DNA from: Verrucomicrobiota bacterium
Lineage (GTDB): Bacteria; Verrucomicrobiota; Verrucomicrobiia; Verrucomicrobiales; DEV007
Assembly (NCBI GenBank): GCA_002862135.1
Contig: PKCI01000147.1
Coordinates: 1 to 64,000, forward strand
Direction of reading: 5' to 3'
Length of the DNA stretch: 64,000 bases
The position numbers were made by a program, and so were the translations under genes. The notes beneath the pieces are model-generated. The model saw only the letters and a program-made list of their open reading frames with translations. It was not told the origin of the DNA and ran no database searches. This document shows, one piece after another, positions 1 through 9,098 of the stretch (position 1 is its first letter; each line of letters opens with the position of its first letter).

Positions 1-195
1 GTCAAAGTCATCAGCTCCGACGACGACGGCATCGAAGCCCGCATTCTGCCCACCAAGGGCAAAGGAGGCGAACTCGGCAAGCAGGTGTCCGGCCTCTGTC
101 AGGACAAGCAACTCAGCGTTGGAGAGCTGCACGTCGAAGAAGGTCGCCTTGACGAACTCTTCCGCGAAATCACCAAAACCGATTCTGACGACTAA
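1..195 (+). CDS. ABC transporter ATP-binding protein, C-terminal end (partial)
   Basis: The window opens inside a reading frame that runs from base 1 to a TAA at 193-195 (64 visible codons). The visible part has no Walker or signature motif because only the C-terminal tail is present. It reads as the small accessory domain that closes GldA/NatA-type ATPases, ending in an acidic stretch (ITKTDSDD). The call rests mainly on context: the next three genes are an ABC-2 permease, a GldG-like protein and a DUF4340 protein. That order is the usual one for this exporter operon in Verrucomicrobiota and Bacteroidota. There is a 35-base gap to the permease. Confidence 0.7.
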   Translation, partial: VKVISSDDDGIEARILPTKGKGGELGKQVSGLCQDKQLSVGELHVEEGRLDELFREITKTDSDD

Positions 196-230
196 TCCGC
201 TCGGGTTCGATTCCATTACTTTAAAACATC

Positions 231-1070
231 ATGGATGCTTTTATCACTCTTTTGACCGACTTTGCGATTCCGACGGCCGTCGTTGCAGCGATCTTCATCG
301 CCATCGTCAAGTTTGCCCTTCCCCGCGAAGTGCGCACTATCTTCAAGCGAGAGCTTACTAGCTATTTCACATCACCGATCGCCTACGTGCTTTTTGTCGT
401 GTTTCTCGGAATCTCCAACGCTCTATCCTTTTTCTTCACCGGAGTTCTCGAAGGGGGCGAAGCCGATCTGTTCCTTCCCTACTTTCAATACCTCCCCTGG
501 TATCTTGTCCTGATCGCCCCGGCGGTAGGTATGCGTCTGTGGTCGGAGGAACAACGCCTTGGGACCATGGAGCTGATCCTGACCATGCCACTCGCTCCGT
601 GGCACGCTATTCTCGGGAAATTTCTCGCCGCAGCCGTCGTGATCTTCGGCATGCTCGTGCTTTCGTTCCCCATTGTCTGGACAATCAACTACCTCGGTGA
701 TCCGGATAACGGGGTCATCATGGCCGGCTTTGTCTCAACCTACCTGGTGGCCCTTTGCTTCCTGGCGGTAACCTGTGTGGTCTCAGCCATGACGCGCAGC
801 CAACTTGTCGCACTGCTTGTTTCCGTGGCCCTCTGCATGATGCTCTGGCTCAGCGGCCTCCCCCAAATCAGTGAGTTCCTCACCAATATGAAAGGCGGCT
901 GGCTTATTCTCTGGCCCTTCATCAAGCTGGCCAACGTGCTCGGCGTAATGCCTCACTTTACGGAACTGGCCAAAGGCGTTCTCGGCTTCCGGGACCTCGC
1001 TTTCTTCACCACCTTTATCGCGTTCTGCCTGTTTGCAACCTCCGTCGTGATCCGTCTCAAGCGCGCCTAA
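231..1070 (+). CDS. ABC-2 type transporter permease (GldF-like)
   Basis: This is an integral membrane subunit of 279 residues. It has about seven hydrophobic segments, including an extra one at the N-terminus (residues about 8-28) before the usual permease core. The sequence around residues 38-45 (TIFKRELTSY) and the loop with WSEEQRLGTMELILTMP (about residues 104-120) are typical of GldF/NosY-like permeases, where the EE...GT.E.L motif contacts the ATPase. It should form the membrane channel for the ATPase whose tail lies just upstream. The substrate is unknown: GldFG is named for gliding motility in Flavobacterium, but most homologues elsewhere have no proven role. Confidence 0.88.
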   Translation: MDAFITLLTDFAIPTAVVAAIFIAIVKFALPREVRTIFKRELTSYFTSPIAYVLFVVFLGISNALSFFFTGVLEGGEADLFLPYFQYLPWYLVLIAPAVGMRLWSEEQRLGTMELILTMPLAPWHAILGKFLAAAVVIFGMLVLSFPIVWTINYLGDPDNGVIMAGFVSTYLVALCFLAVTCVVSAMTRSQLVALLVSVALCMMLWLSGLPQISEFLTNMKGGWLILWPFIKLANVLGVMPHFTELAKGVLGFRDLAFFTTFIAFCLFATSVVIRLKRA

Positions 1071-1105
1071 CTTTCACCCTTTTTTCATTCACGACCGATA
1101 CTATC

Positions 1106-3142
1106 ATGAGTGACACACCTTCCACATCCCACCAGAGGAGCCGCAGTGCCGTTGCTCTGACTTCCCTGCTCGTGGTCTTCGCCATTGCCGTCCTGATTAA
1201 CATTCTGGTCGGTGCCTTCGGCTGGCGATTCGACCTGACAGAATACAAGACTTACACCCTCTCTGAGGGAACCAAGAACATCCTCCAGGAACTTGAGACG
1301 CCTGTCACGATTCGCTACTACGTGACCGACGATAACAAAGTCATGGGACCCAGTGAACGCGCCCGCGCCCGGCGGGTTGAGGACCTGCTTCGAGAACTCT
1401 CACGCGCAGCTCCAACTCGCGAACTCGAACTCGTCAACGAAGCCGGCGAATTCGAAGAGCAAAAGGTGCGCATGTTGAAGGTCGAGAAACTCAATCCTGA
1501 GCCCAACACCGATGCGGAAGACGCCGCCCTGCTTGATGGCCTTCAGGCCGGAGTCTCTGGGGAAACCAACTACGAGCTTTTCTTCGGACTCGCCATCGAG
1601 TGCATTGATTCCAAGGAGACGATCCCCTTCATCCCAGGCCGCCCTGAGACGACCCTCGAATACGATCTTATTCGCGCCATCTCCAACGTTCATGGAGGGA
1701 AAAATAAGAAGATTGGCATCATGACCAGCCTCTCTGTCTCCGGGGGCTTTTCCGGCAACTTCCAGGCTCCACCCCAGACAGCGTGGATGTTCTACGAGCA
1801 ACTCAGTCGGGATTACGAAATTGAGTTCCTTCCTGTCTCTGCCAAGGAGGTCGCGGAAGACATCACCACCTTGATCGTCCTGCACCCTCACGACATCAGC
1901 GTTGAAGGTCAGTTCGCAATCGACCAGTATCTTCTCAAAGGCGGCAACGTGCTTGCTTTCGTCGATCCGAACTTCTTCTACGCTCGCGCCCTCGCTCAGG
2001 GGCAGCCGCAAATGCCGGGTATGCCTCCCCAAGGAGGCCCGAATCCAACATCCAACCTCGCGGAATTATTTCGTGCCTGGGGCGTCAACTATGATTCAAC
2101 CCGCGTGCTCGCCGACCTGGATTTTGGCTCCGAGATTATTCGTCGCGGTAACTTCTCACCCACTTTCCTAACACTCGATCGCAGTGCACTCGGAAGCGGT
2201 GACGATCCCGGCCTGAACGATTCAATGACGCGGATGTTGAATCACCTCAACATGCTGACTCCGGGAGCCTTTGAAGTGAACGCACCGGAAGGTATCGAGG
2301 TCGACCACCTTCTGTTGTCCTCAGAGAACAATCAACTGGTCGGTTCCTTCGATGCCGATCCAACTCAGGAAGGCGGCGGAGATCGCATTCGCGAAAATTT
2401 TGAGGCTCACGGCACTCCGCGCGCCCTCGTCACTCGCCTCAGCGGCAACTTCCCGACCGCATTTCCAGACGGCGATCCCGCCGCACCGCCGGCGGATGAA
2501 ACTACCAGTGAGGAAGATGAAGAAGATGCCAAAGAATCAAAGGCAGAACCAGTTCCTGAAGCTCTTAAGGAGTCCATCGCTCCTGGACGAGTCGTTCTTA
2601 TTGCAGACACCGATTTCATCTATGATGCCAATGTGGTGCGCAGAAACCAGATCCCGGGACTCGGCATTGTCATCCCGGAACTGCTCAACGAAAACCTCGT
2701 TCTCGTTCAGAACGCAGTCGAGCAGCTTTCCGGCGATCCCGATCTAATCAATGTACGCAGCCGAGCTTCGATCCGTCGCCCGTTTACCCGCCAAAGCGAA
2801 TGGTATCGTGAGGCTGAACAGAAGTATGCCGACGCGCTGGCCAGCTTCGGCGCCCAGCGCGAAGAAGTTGCTTCCCGCCTCGGGGTCATTCTTTCACAAA
2901 CTCCTGACAATCTCGACGAGGCACTTCTCTCACCCGAGGTTCAGGCAGAAATGAAAACCCTGCAGGAACAGGAAGCTGAATTCCGCAAGAAGGAGCGGGA
3001 CCTCCAGAAAGAAGTGACCCGCGAGTTCCGCCGAAAATTGGCGACTTACAAATTCGGTAACACCCTGTTGATGCCCGTTCTCATCATCGCCTTTGGTATT
3101 GGTCTGGCGATCTTCCACCGGGCAAAAGTCGCAGCCCGTTAA
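1106..3142 (+). CDS. GldG-family ABC transporter auxiliary protein
   Basis: A 678-residue protein with one N-terminal transmembrane helix (about residues 16-40), a long periplasmic region and a C-terminal transmembrane helix (about 653-672). After the first helix comes FDLTEYKTYTLSEGTKNIL, the hallmark opening of the GldG/ABC_transp_aux family. The middle part holds a predicted alpha/beta domain (LIVLHPHDISVEGQFAIDQY). Residues about 455-490 form an acidic, Pro/Ala-rich linker, and about 555-650 looks coiled-coil (many E, Q, K). It lies 35 bases after the permease and 42 before the DUF4340 gene, so the genes are likely one operon. The role is presumed to be in the exporter complex; no enzymatic motif is seen. 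Confidence 0.88.
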   Translation: MSDTPSTSHQRSRSAVALTSLLVVFAIAVLINILVGAFGWRFDLTEYKTYTLSEGTKNILQELETPVTIRYYVTDDNKVMGPSERARARRVEDLLRELSRAAPTRELELVNEAGEFEEQKVRMLKVEKLNPEPNTDAEDAALLDGLQAGVSGETNYELFFGLAIECIDSKETIPFIPGRPETTLEYDLIRAISNVHGGKNKKIGIMTSLSVSGGFSGNFQAPPQTAWMFYEQLSRDYEIEFLPVSAKEVAEDITTLIVLHPHDISVEGQFAIDQYLLKGGNVLAFVDPNFFYARALAQGQPQMPGMPPQGGPNPTSNLAELFRAWGVNYDSTRVLADLDFGSEIIRRGNFSPTFLTLDRSALGSGDDPGLNDSMTRMLNHLNMLTPGAFEVNAPEGIEVDHLLLSSENNQLVGSFDADPTQEGGGDRIRENFEAHGTPRALVTRLSGNFPTAFPDGDPAAPPADETTSEEDEEDAKESKAEPVPEALKESIAPGRVVLIADTDFIYDANVVRRNQIPGLGIVIPELLNENLVLVQNAVEQLSGDPDLINVRSRASIRRPFTRQSEWYREAEQKYADALASFGAQREEVASRLGVILSQTPDNLDEALLSPEVQAEMKTLQEQEAEFRKKERDLQKEVTREFRRKLATYKFGNTLLMPVLIIAFGIGLAIFHRAKVAAR

Positions 3143-3184
3143 TCCACCGAACGAACTGAAAACATCCACATTCGCTCAAGCACT

Positions 3185-4429
3185 ATGGGAACCAAAACAC
3201 TCATTCGTCTAGTGATCGCCCTAGCCGTAACCGGCGGGGTTGCAGCCATCCTTCACTTCACCAACTCCGGTGGCGTGTCAGAAGTCGAATCCTCCACCTC
3301 CAAGAAGAAGGTGTTCGGCGATTTCCCTCTCAATGATGTCGCTACCGTGCACATCCAGAGAAAAGACTCGGGCCTGACGCTAGCAAAAGGTGCCGCTACC
3401 TGGGAAGTTACTGAGCGTGATAACTATCCGGCTGACGCCGAACCTATCATCAAGTTGCTCCGGGGCATCTGGGCACTCGAGGCCGTCCAACCCGTCACCA
3501 TTGGCCGCGCCCAGTTTGGTCGGCTTAGCTTGGTAGATCCTGCGGCAGCGACAGACGAAGAGGAAGCTGCCACGATCCTCACCTTCAAAGACGCTTCGGG
3601 CGAAGATCTCGCGACTCTCTGGCTCGGCAAAGTCTACGAGAAGTCAGAAAATCGGCCCAATCCCATGGGCGGCGGCACCGCCATGAGTGATGCCGGCCGC
3701 TACGTGAAAACGGGTGACAGCAATGCTGTGTTTCTCGTTGCCCAGACCTTCACCGAGGCCACCACTGATGCCTCGGACTGGATCGACAAGAGCTTCTTCA
3801 AGGTAGCGCGCATCAAGACCATCGAGATGATCACTGGAGAAAAGGAAAATGACTGGAAGCTGACTCGTGACGATCCCGATGGCGACTTCACCCTAGTTGC
3901 CGCCAAAGAAGACGAAGTTCTGGATCAGGCCAAGGTCACCAACATGAAGGGTGCCTTTTCCAATCCGGCGATGGAGGATGTCCTATCCACGGCAGACGCC
4001 AGTTCCGATGAGAACAAGGCGGTAGAAGTAACATTCAAAATCTCCACCTTCGACGGATTTAACTACCACATCACAACGGGAGAAAAGAATGAGATCAACC
4101 AGGTCCCGGTTTCGATTAAGGTCTCCGCGAAGCTTAACGAGAAACGCGAAGCCGGTGAAGATGAAAGCGACGAGGACAAGGAGCGCCTCGACAAGGAATT
4201 CCAGGACAACCAAACTGAGTTAAAGACTAAACTCGCCAATGAGAAGAAGCTCGAGGGCAACACCTACCTTGTTCGAAGTTACCTGATCGACAACATTTCC
4301 AAGCCCCGATCTGATTTGATGGTCTCCGAGGACGCCGACGCCGGCGGCGCGCCTGGAGCTCCGGGAACGCCGCAGGGATTGCCTCCAGGACTGAATCTTC
4401 AGGGGATTCCGGGCCTCGGTGGCCAGTAA
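3185..4429 (+). CDS. DUF4340 domain-containing protein
   Basis: A 414-residue protein with an N-terminal hydrophobic anchor (about residues 6-25) and then a mostly extracytoplasmic body. The segment after the anchor (FPLNDVATVHIQRKDSGLTL) and the later ATWEVTERDNYPAD pattern match the DUF4340 repeat, which has a beta-rich fold and is found beside GldG-like genes. The last 35 residues are rich in Gly, Pro and Leu. It is the last gene of the exporter operon and is followed 38 bases later by a strong terminator. Function is unknown; the constant linkage to GldF/GldG suggests it is a periplasmic partner of the transporter. Confidence 0.85.
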   Translation: MGTKTLIRLVIALAVTGGVAAILHFTNSGGVSEVESSTSKKKVFGDFPLNDVATVHIQRKDSGLTLAKGAATWEVTERDNYPADAEPIIKLLRGIWALEAVQPVTIGRAQFGRLSLVDPAAATDEEEAATILTFKDASGEDLATLWLGKVYEKSENRPNPMGGGTAMSDAGRYVKTGDSNAVFLVAQTFTEATTDASDWIDKSFFKVARIKTIEMITGEKENDWKLTRDDPDGDFTLVAAKEDEVLDQAKVTNMKGAFSNPAMEDVLSTADASSDENKAVEVTFKISTFDGFNYHITTGEKNEINQVPVSIKVSAKLNEKREAGEDESDEDKERLDKEFQDNQTELKTKLANEKKLEGNTYLVRSYLIDNISKPRSDLMVSEDADAGGAPGAPGTPQGLPPGLNLQGIPGLGGQ

Positions 4430-4467
4430 TCCCGATTTGCTTCTAACGTAAATTTTCATAAATCATG

Positions 4468-4500
4468 GCCGGGGACCTCCTTCCCCGGCTTTTTTGTTTT
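4468..4500 (+). terminator. Rho-independent terminator of the exporter operon
   Basis: GCCGGGG at 4468-4474 pairs with CCCCGGC at 4483-4489 across an 8-base loop, followed by a run of six T (4490-4495) and a further TTTT at 4497-4500. It is 38 bases after the DUF4340 stop codon and should end the operon. Confidence 0.92.
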
Positions 4501-4569
4501 ACGGACGAAAGCGAAAGTTTTCATAAATCGCTGATTACTAGGGGTTTGGATGGAAGAATATTTCAACTC

Positions 4570-4597
4570 TTGCACAGAAATTGTTACAGGTTATAAT
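4570..4597 (+). promoter_or_regulatory. Sigma-70 type promoter of the hybrid kinase gene
   Basis: TTGCAC at 4570-4575 and a perfect TATAAT at 4592-4597 are separated by 16 bases. Transcription would start near 4604, only about 22 bases before the chosen TTG start at 4626. The promoter overlaps the open frame that extends upstream to 4581, which argues against translation starting at 4581. Confidence 0.7.
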
Positions 4598-4625
4598 TAT
4601 TATAAATATAATACAAAGGCTTGTC

Positions 4626-6401
4626 TTGAGTAATCAACCCGCAACTAAGCTCAATCGTTCCCCTGTTTCCTCCGGAGATGACGGTCTCGTGCTCTCACCG
4701 GAAGAAATGGATAATGAGTGCCTTTCGCCCCCACGCCCCGGAGTCGCGACTTTGGAAAAAGCCGGCAAGATCGTTGAGATCGCCGAAAAGTGGACCAATC
4801 GGGCAGGTTGGCAATCTTTCGTCAACCACATCCGGAAGGCTCTTGAAGCGGAAGCCTTCCTTCTCGTTGAACTGGTCGCCGGCGAAGGTCCGAAGCGCAT
4901 TGTGGCACAGTCGTTCTCCAATGCCTGTCGCATCCAGTATCCCGCAGTTGGAATTCCCGATTACCTGCTCTCCAACGAACTGCTTTCACAAGCAATCCCA
5001 AAGAAAGACAGGTTCGACGAAGCGATGGACAAGACATTCCCCGCATTTCGCCATCTCCACGGACGGATTCTTTGTGACTGCGCAGGAAAACCGATCGCCG
5101 CACTTGCTTTTGGATTCCAAGATGAAGACCTCGCAAACGACCCTTCATTTGACACGATTGTCGGCCTGGTTGCTTCGCTCGTAGCTACGCAGGTCGACTT
5201 CGAACGCGAGGTTGCTTCTCGTGAGGAGATTGAAAGCATGCTGCGCCAGTCCCAAAAGTTGACCAGCGTCGGTCGCCTTGCCACGGGAATTGCGCACGAC
5301 TTCAACAACCTTCTCACCGTGATCCAGGGACACACATCCCTGCTGGAAAGGATTGTCGAGGAAGCCGGCAACGAGAAAGCGATGGAATCGCTGGGACTGA
5401 TTCGCAGTGCTTCTCTCCAAGCCGTTGAACTTTCGAAACAACTTTTACTTTTCAGCCGTCAGCAGTGCGTGAACCTCGAAACATGCGACCTGAACCAAGT
5501 CGTCAGTGAGTTCGTCAAGATGATGCGCCGCATGGTCGAAGAGACGATTAATCTCGATATCAAACTCGGTGTGGGACTCGACCAAATCAAAGCGGATCGA
5601 TCAATGCTGGGGCAGGTTATGATGAACCTCATCTTGAATGCCAGGGATGCCATGTCAGATGGAGGAAGGATTACGATCGAAACTTCCGTTCGTTCTCTTA
5701 GTCCCGCAGAAGACAGAATTGGGCCCGGTGACTATGCCTGCCTATCGATTCGCGATAACGGATCAGGAATTCCTCCTGAGAAACTGCCGAAAATTTTCGA
5801 CCCCTTCTTCACCACAAAAGAAAAAGAAAAAGGCACAGGCCTCGGCCTTTCCAATGTTGCGGCGATCATACGTGAACACGGAGGACAGGTTGATGTTTCA
5901 AGTGAAGTTGATGCCGGGACCACTTTTGAGATTTTCCTACCGATGGTCGTTGGTCGCATCGCCACACCCGCCCCAGAAAAGTATGATACGAAAGACGAGA
6001 AGAGTCTCAAAGGAATTACGATTCTGCTGGTCGAGGACGAGAATGGAGTCCGTAAGCTGGTCCGCAAACTTTTAGAGATGTTAGGGAGTGAAGTCATTGA
6101 AGCAAAATCCGGTCGCCAAGCTCTGGATCTCTGGCCTGAAATCTCCGAAAAAGTCTCCCTCGTCGTCACCGATATCGTCATGCCAGAAGGTGTCTCCGGT
6201 TGGGATCTTGCCCGGGAACTTCATTCCACCCGTCCCAAACTCGGAATACTTCTCACTAGCGGCTACAACGAACGCCCGGAGGACCAAGGCCTCGGTGACG
6301 AGGAGCAGATCGCTTTCCTTCAAAAGCCTTACGAGGCGAAAACATTGAAGCACACGCTCAACCAACTACTCATCGGTGAGGCCGTCAAACCAAACGCCTG
6401 A
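4626..6401 (+). CDS. Hybrid sensor histidine kinase with C-terminal receiver domain
   Basis: A soluble kinase of about 591 residues with no membrane segment. Order: an N-terminal region of about 200 residues that looks like a GAF/PAS-type sensor, a dimerisation/phosphoacceptor helix with GIAHDFNNLL (His about residue 224), and a HATPase with N box NLILNARDAM, G1 DNGSGIP, F box IFDPFFTTK and G2 GTGLGLS. A receiver domain follows, with acidic pair ED, phosphoacceptor Asp in VVTDIVMPEG (about 516) and conserved Lys in FLQKPY. HDFNN is typical of NtrB-like and hybrid kinases. The start is the TTG at 4626, six bases after AAAGG (4615-4619); an upstream in-frame TTG at 4581 lies inside the promoter. 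ATG at 4707 is the first ATG. No partner regulator or output gene is adjacent. Confidence 0.9.
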   Translation: MSNQPATKLNRSPVSSGDDGLVLSPEEMDNECLSPPRPGVATLEKAGKIVEIAEKWTNRAGWQSFVNHIRKALEAEAFLLVELVAGEGPKRIVAQSFSNACRIQYPAVGIPDYLLSNELLSQAIPKKDRFDEAMDKTFPAFRHLHGRILCDCAGKPIAALAFGFQDEDLANDPSFDTIVGLVASLVATQVDFEREVASREEIESMLRQSQKLTSVGRLATGIAHDFNNLLTVIQGHTSLLERIVEEAGNEKAMESLGLIRSASLQAVELSKQLLLFSRQQCVNLETCDLNQVVSEFVKMMRRMVEETINLDIKLGVGLDQIKADRSMLGQVMMNLILNARDAMSDGGRITIETSVRSLSPAEDRIGPGDYACLSIRDNGSGIPPEKLPKIFDPFFTTKEKEKGTGLGLSNVAAIIREHGGQVDVSSEVDAGTTFEIFLPMVVGRIATPAPEKYDTKDEKSLKGITILLVEDENGVRKLVRKLLEMLGSEVIEAKSGRQALDLWPEISEKVSLVVTDIVMPEGVSGWDLARELHSTRPKLGILLTSGYNERPEDQGLGDEEQIAFLQKPYEAKTLKHTLNQLLIGEAVKPNA

Positions 6402-6406
6402 GCGCC

Positions 6407-7198
6407 CTACCTTTCGACCTCTTTGGAAGGATTTCTTCCAATCATGGGATGCTGTTCAATGTCGAGAACTGACCCGCTGACTGGGCCTGACTCATCGCTA
6501 AGGAAATAGCTTACCGCTGCGGCGATCTCCTCAGATCTGAAAATTCTGCCGCTGGGCGCGAAGTGATCACTAAGGCGGGATGGCCAATCCTCCGGCAACC
6601 CCTGCTCCTGCTTTCTTGCCTGTTCGTTCTCAGTCAGAATCCAACCAGGATTCACCTGATTTACCCTCACAGAGTACTCGCGATGCAACACATCACCGAG
6701 GTTACGAGTCAGGGTCATGAGCGCGCCTTTCGAGATTGAATAAGGAAGCAGGTCAGGCTCTCCACAATAAGCATTTACCGAACCAATATTTACAACGGAA
6801 CCACGAGCCACCTGCAAGTCATCGAGCAGCCCCTGAATGAGGAAAAACGGAGCTTTCGTGTTTACCTCAATAAAGCTGTCGAAGGAGTCCCGATTCGTTG
6901 AAACAATATTTCCCGTGCCGACCCGGGCGGCGTTGTTCACAAGACCGTCGATCTTTCCGAATCGCTTCAAGGTCACTTCACGGATCAAGCGCGGCGCATC
7001 AGGATCGGCCAAGTCCACAACGATCATTTCGCTGCAACTTCGCTTCGGATCAAGTTCGATCGAGGCCTGCTCCGCCAGATCCGGCTCGAGTCCATGAATG
7101 ACAACTGAAGCCCCTTCCTCGAGGCAACGTTTCGCGATGGCCTTCCCGATTCCCGTTGTGGAACCGGTCACCACAATAACTTTGTCCTTCAATCTCAA
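6407..7198 (-). CDS. Short-chain dehydrogenase/reductase (SDR family)
   Basis: A 263-residue classical SDR. Visible motifs are the cofactor loop VTGSTTGIG (residues about 10-18), the structural NNAA (about 87-90), the catalytic Ser in the NIGSVNA region and the YSISKG catalytic Tyr/Lys, followed by VNPGWI. The cofactor preference cannot be fixed by eye. The physiological substrate is unknown. The gene lies 12 bases downstream of the 7211-8101 gene on the same strand, so both may be co-transcribed. It converges with the hybrid kinase gene with only five bases between stops and no evident terminator. Confidence 0.88.
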   Translation of the reverse strand: MRLKDKVIVVTGSTTGIGKAIAKRCLEEGASVVIHGLEPDLAEQASIELDPKRSCSEMIVVDLADPDAPRLIREVTLKRFGKIDGLVNNAARVGTGNIVSTNRDSFDSFIEVNTKAPFFLIQGLLDDLQVARGSVVNIGSVNAYCGEPDLLPYSISKGALMTLTRNLGDVLHREYSVRVNQVNPGWILTENEQARKQEQGLPEDWPSRLSDHFAPSGRIFRSEEIAAAVSYFLSDESGPVSGSVLDIEQHPMIGRNPSKEVER

Positions 7199-7210
7199 GT
7201 CAGTCCCAGA

Positions 7211-8101
7211 TCAGAACAGTTCAAAATTGATCAGGTCATCCCCGGCCGCCGGCTTCTCAGCCGTATCGATGTTCTTGTTCCGGGTGACCAGAACGGCAAT
7301 AGAAGTAGAGGCCTGGACTTCATCGACCTTGACCCAACCGAGAATGATATCACCACGGCGAACAGCAAACCGTTGATCCTTCTTTACGCCCTGCCCGGCT
7401 CCGGCGTTGAAAGTTACGATTCCCCAGTTTCGGTCATAACCGGTGACCCGCGCCAGTGAGGGAGCAGCCCTGACCTTGTCCCGCATTTTCTCCATGTTGG
7501 TCTGCAGAGAGGGGTTCCCGCCCGGAGGATCGGCTACGGCTTCTTTGAGAAAATCCGGAAGCTCCGAAGTGATCGGCTGATCGGCGCCGGTAACCGCCTG
7601 TTTCACCCTGTCATCCACACCGCTGACGAGATTATTGTATTGCTGCTCCGTCCTCTCGGACTGCTCACGAATCTGCTGGAGAGAACTGCTGATTGACTGG
7701 ATCTCCGGATCGACAGGCTGAGGCAGTGAGTTCTCGACCCCCATATTCGCCGCCTGCTGAGCAATCATGGTGTCGTTCACACCAAGATTAAGCCGATTTT
7801 GCTGCATCAACATCTGCTCACCCTGCTGATCCGGTTTTGCCGGTGCGTAATTATTCTGGAACTGGACTTCCGCCTGCTGCGGCGAAGGAACCTGCTGACC
7901 CGGTGCCGGCTGGACTGCATAACCATGACGAGCCATCATCATGCGCTCTTTCTCGGCATACTCCTTCTCGAGACTGTTTCGAACGTAGTCCCGATAACTC
8001 AAAGCGCCCACGATCAGCAACAGCACTGCTGCAACGGTCAGCGCTATCGTCGGGGTGTGGTTCACTGACTTTTTTTCTTCAAATTCCTCAGGGGCCATCA
8101 T
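7211..8101 (-). CDS. Hypothetical membrane-anchored coiled-coil protein
   Basis: I do not recognise a named family. Starting at the MMAPEEFEEKK methionines (8101), it has one transmembrane helix soon after the N-terminus (TIALTVAAVLLLIVGALSY) and then a long Gln-rich, probably coiled-coil periplasmic region. A C-terminal beta-rich domain of about 80 residues follows, with GYDRNWGIVTFNAGAGQGVK and RRGDIILGWVKVDEV. That last part resembles small SH3-like domains in surface or flagellar proteins of Planctomycetes and Verrucomicrobia, which is inference. The open frame extends 14 codons further to 8143, but the double ATG gives a better signal-anchor start. It probably heads a two-gene unit with the SDR gene. 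Confidence 0.65.
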   Translation of the reverse strand: MMAPEEFEEKKSVNHTPTIALTVAAVLLLIVGALSYRDYVRNSLEKEYAEKERMMMARHGYAVQPAPGQQVPSPQQAEVQFQNNYAPAKPDQQGEQMLMQQNRLNLGVNDTMIAQQAANMGVENSLPQPVDPEIQSISSSLQQIREQSERTEQQYNNLVSGVDDRVKQAVTGADQPITSELPDFLKEAVADPPGGNPSLQTNMEKMRDKVRAAPSLARVTGYDRNWGIVTFNAGAGQGVKKDQRFAVRRGDIILGWVKVDEVQASTSIAVLVTRNKNIDTAEKPAAGDDLINFELF

Positions 8102-8266
8102 ACTCTTGGCATTACTTATACAATAATGTGACGATTCGGCCAATCATCCTCTTTGACCGAATTTTCACGTGTTTTCTCTTCCCGGTCAAAAGCTCATTAA
8201 AAATAGAGACGCGGACGGCAATATTCCGGGTTTCCTCCGGCCGACTGCTCCAGACGGGCAACCAGC

Positions 8267-8533
8267 TTAGAAGAATAGAGGGAATCCTGAACGACCCAGA
8301 TTAGAAAGCAGGGCTTCACGTCGAATGACACCTCTCACCATAAGACCGGGCGTGACTGATTCCATGGTGTCGGAGTCGTCCCCAACTTCCGTCACTGTCG
8401 AGAAATCGAGCACGACCATAGTTCCAACAAAATTGAGAACTTTCATACCAGTAGCATTCCGAGATAAGATCGTTCCGCGAAAAGTAAAACCTGGAGTCCT
8501 CCCCGCCACTGGATTAACCTCCACCCCAGCCAT
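8267..8533 (-). CDS. Possible small protein of unknown function (88 residues)
   Basis: An open frame whose ATG (8533-8531) overlaps the msrB ATG on the other strand in a shared CATG. The product has a plausible amino-acid balance with alternating beta-like stretches ([31 protein letters not shown]). I see no known domain and no Shine-Dalgarno sequence. It sits upstream of two same-strand genes and could belong with them. The alternative is that the whole 8102-8531 stretch is non-coding spacer; the rest of it (8102-8266) holds nothing I recognise. Confidence 0.3.
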   Translation of the reverse strand: MAGVEVNPVAGRTPGFTFRGTILSRNATGMKVLNFVGTMVVLDFSTVTEVGDDSDTMESVTPGLMVRGVIRREALLSNLGRSGFPLFF

Positions 8534-8921
8534 GTCAGAATCCGAAGAAGACCTCCGCAAACGCCTCTCTGAAACCCAATACCGAGTTACCTGCCAATGC
8601 GGCACTGAGCCTCCGTTCGACAATGAATACTGGGATCACAAAGAACCTGGTATCTACGTGGACATTATTTCCGGCAAACCCCTTTTTTCTTCGGAAGCCA
8701 AATTCGACAGCGGAACGGGATGGCCCAGCTTCTTCGAAGCGATGGATCCTGATGAAATCGTTGAGGTTGAAGATACTAGTCACGGCATGAGCCGAACCGA
8801 GGTGCGGTCCAAGACCGGCAATGCTCACCTTGGCCATGTCTTCCCTGATGGCCCCCCTCCGAGCGGACTTCGCTATTGCATCAATTCCGCAGCCCTGAAG
8901 TTTGTGCCCGCTTCAGGATGA
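8532..8921 (+). CDS. msrB: Peptide-methionine (R)-S-oxide reductase
   Basis: Repairs oxidised methionine by reducing the R-sulfoxide. The 129-residue product is the full MsrB domain: [57 protein letters not shown] and the catalytic Cys in [13 protein letters not shown]. The two CxxC zinc-binding pairs of some MsrB proteins are absent, so it belongs to the zinc-free group. An upstream extension of the frame to 8325 has low protein-like character, so the ATG at 8532 is chosen. There is no signal peptide, so it is cytosolic. No msrA lies nearby. Confidence 0.93.
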   Translation: MSESEEDLRKRLSETQYRVTCQCGTEPPFDNEYWDHKEPGIYVDIISGKPLFSSEAKFDSGTGWPSFFEAMDPDEIVEVEDTSHGMSRTEVRSKTGNAHLGHVFPDGPPPSGLRYCINSAALKFVPASG

Positions 8922-9098
8922 TTTGTGAGCCGCGGCTTGGTTCGGCGTCGCTCCATTCACATCCGGCAAGTGCCAGAGCAAGCTGCCCCAAAGTCGAAAG
9001 GCGCGGCAGATACCGCAGCCAGTCAAAACGCCCACCGGATTGGCGAGCAGGCAGAACTCGAACAACGAAGAGTTCAAATAACTGACTCACATATGGTA

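Noticed and set aside
200..220. tRNA-like GGTTCGATTCC (T-loop pattern) between the ATPase tail and the permease
   Set aside because: No acceptor stem, D-arm or anticodon arm precedes it; the upstream bases are coding sequence of the ATPase. It is a chance match.
1400..2032. 210-codon minus-strand open frame opposite the GldG-like gene
   Set aside because: Entirely inside a well-supported plus-strand gene whose sequence matches a known family; the antisense protein has no recognisable domain.
8881..9090. 69-codon minus-strand frame after xerC (GTG start)
   Set aside because: Overlaps the 3' end of msrB, has no known motif or ribosome site, and its Arg/Leu/Ser-rich composition looks like a shadow frame.
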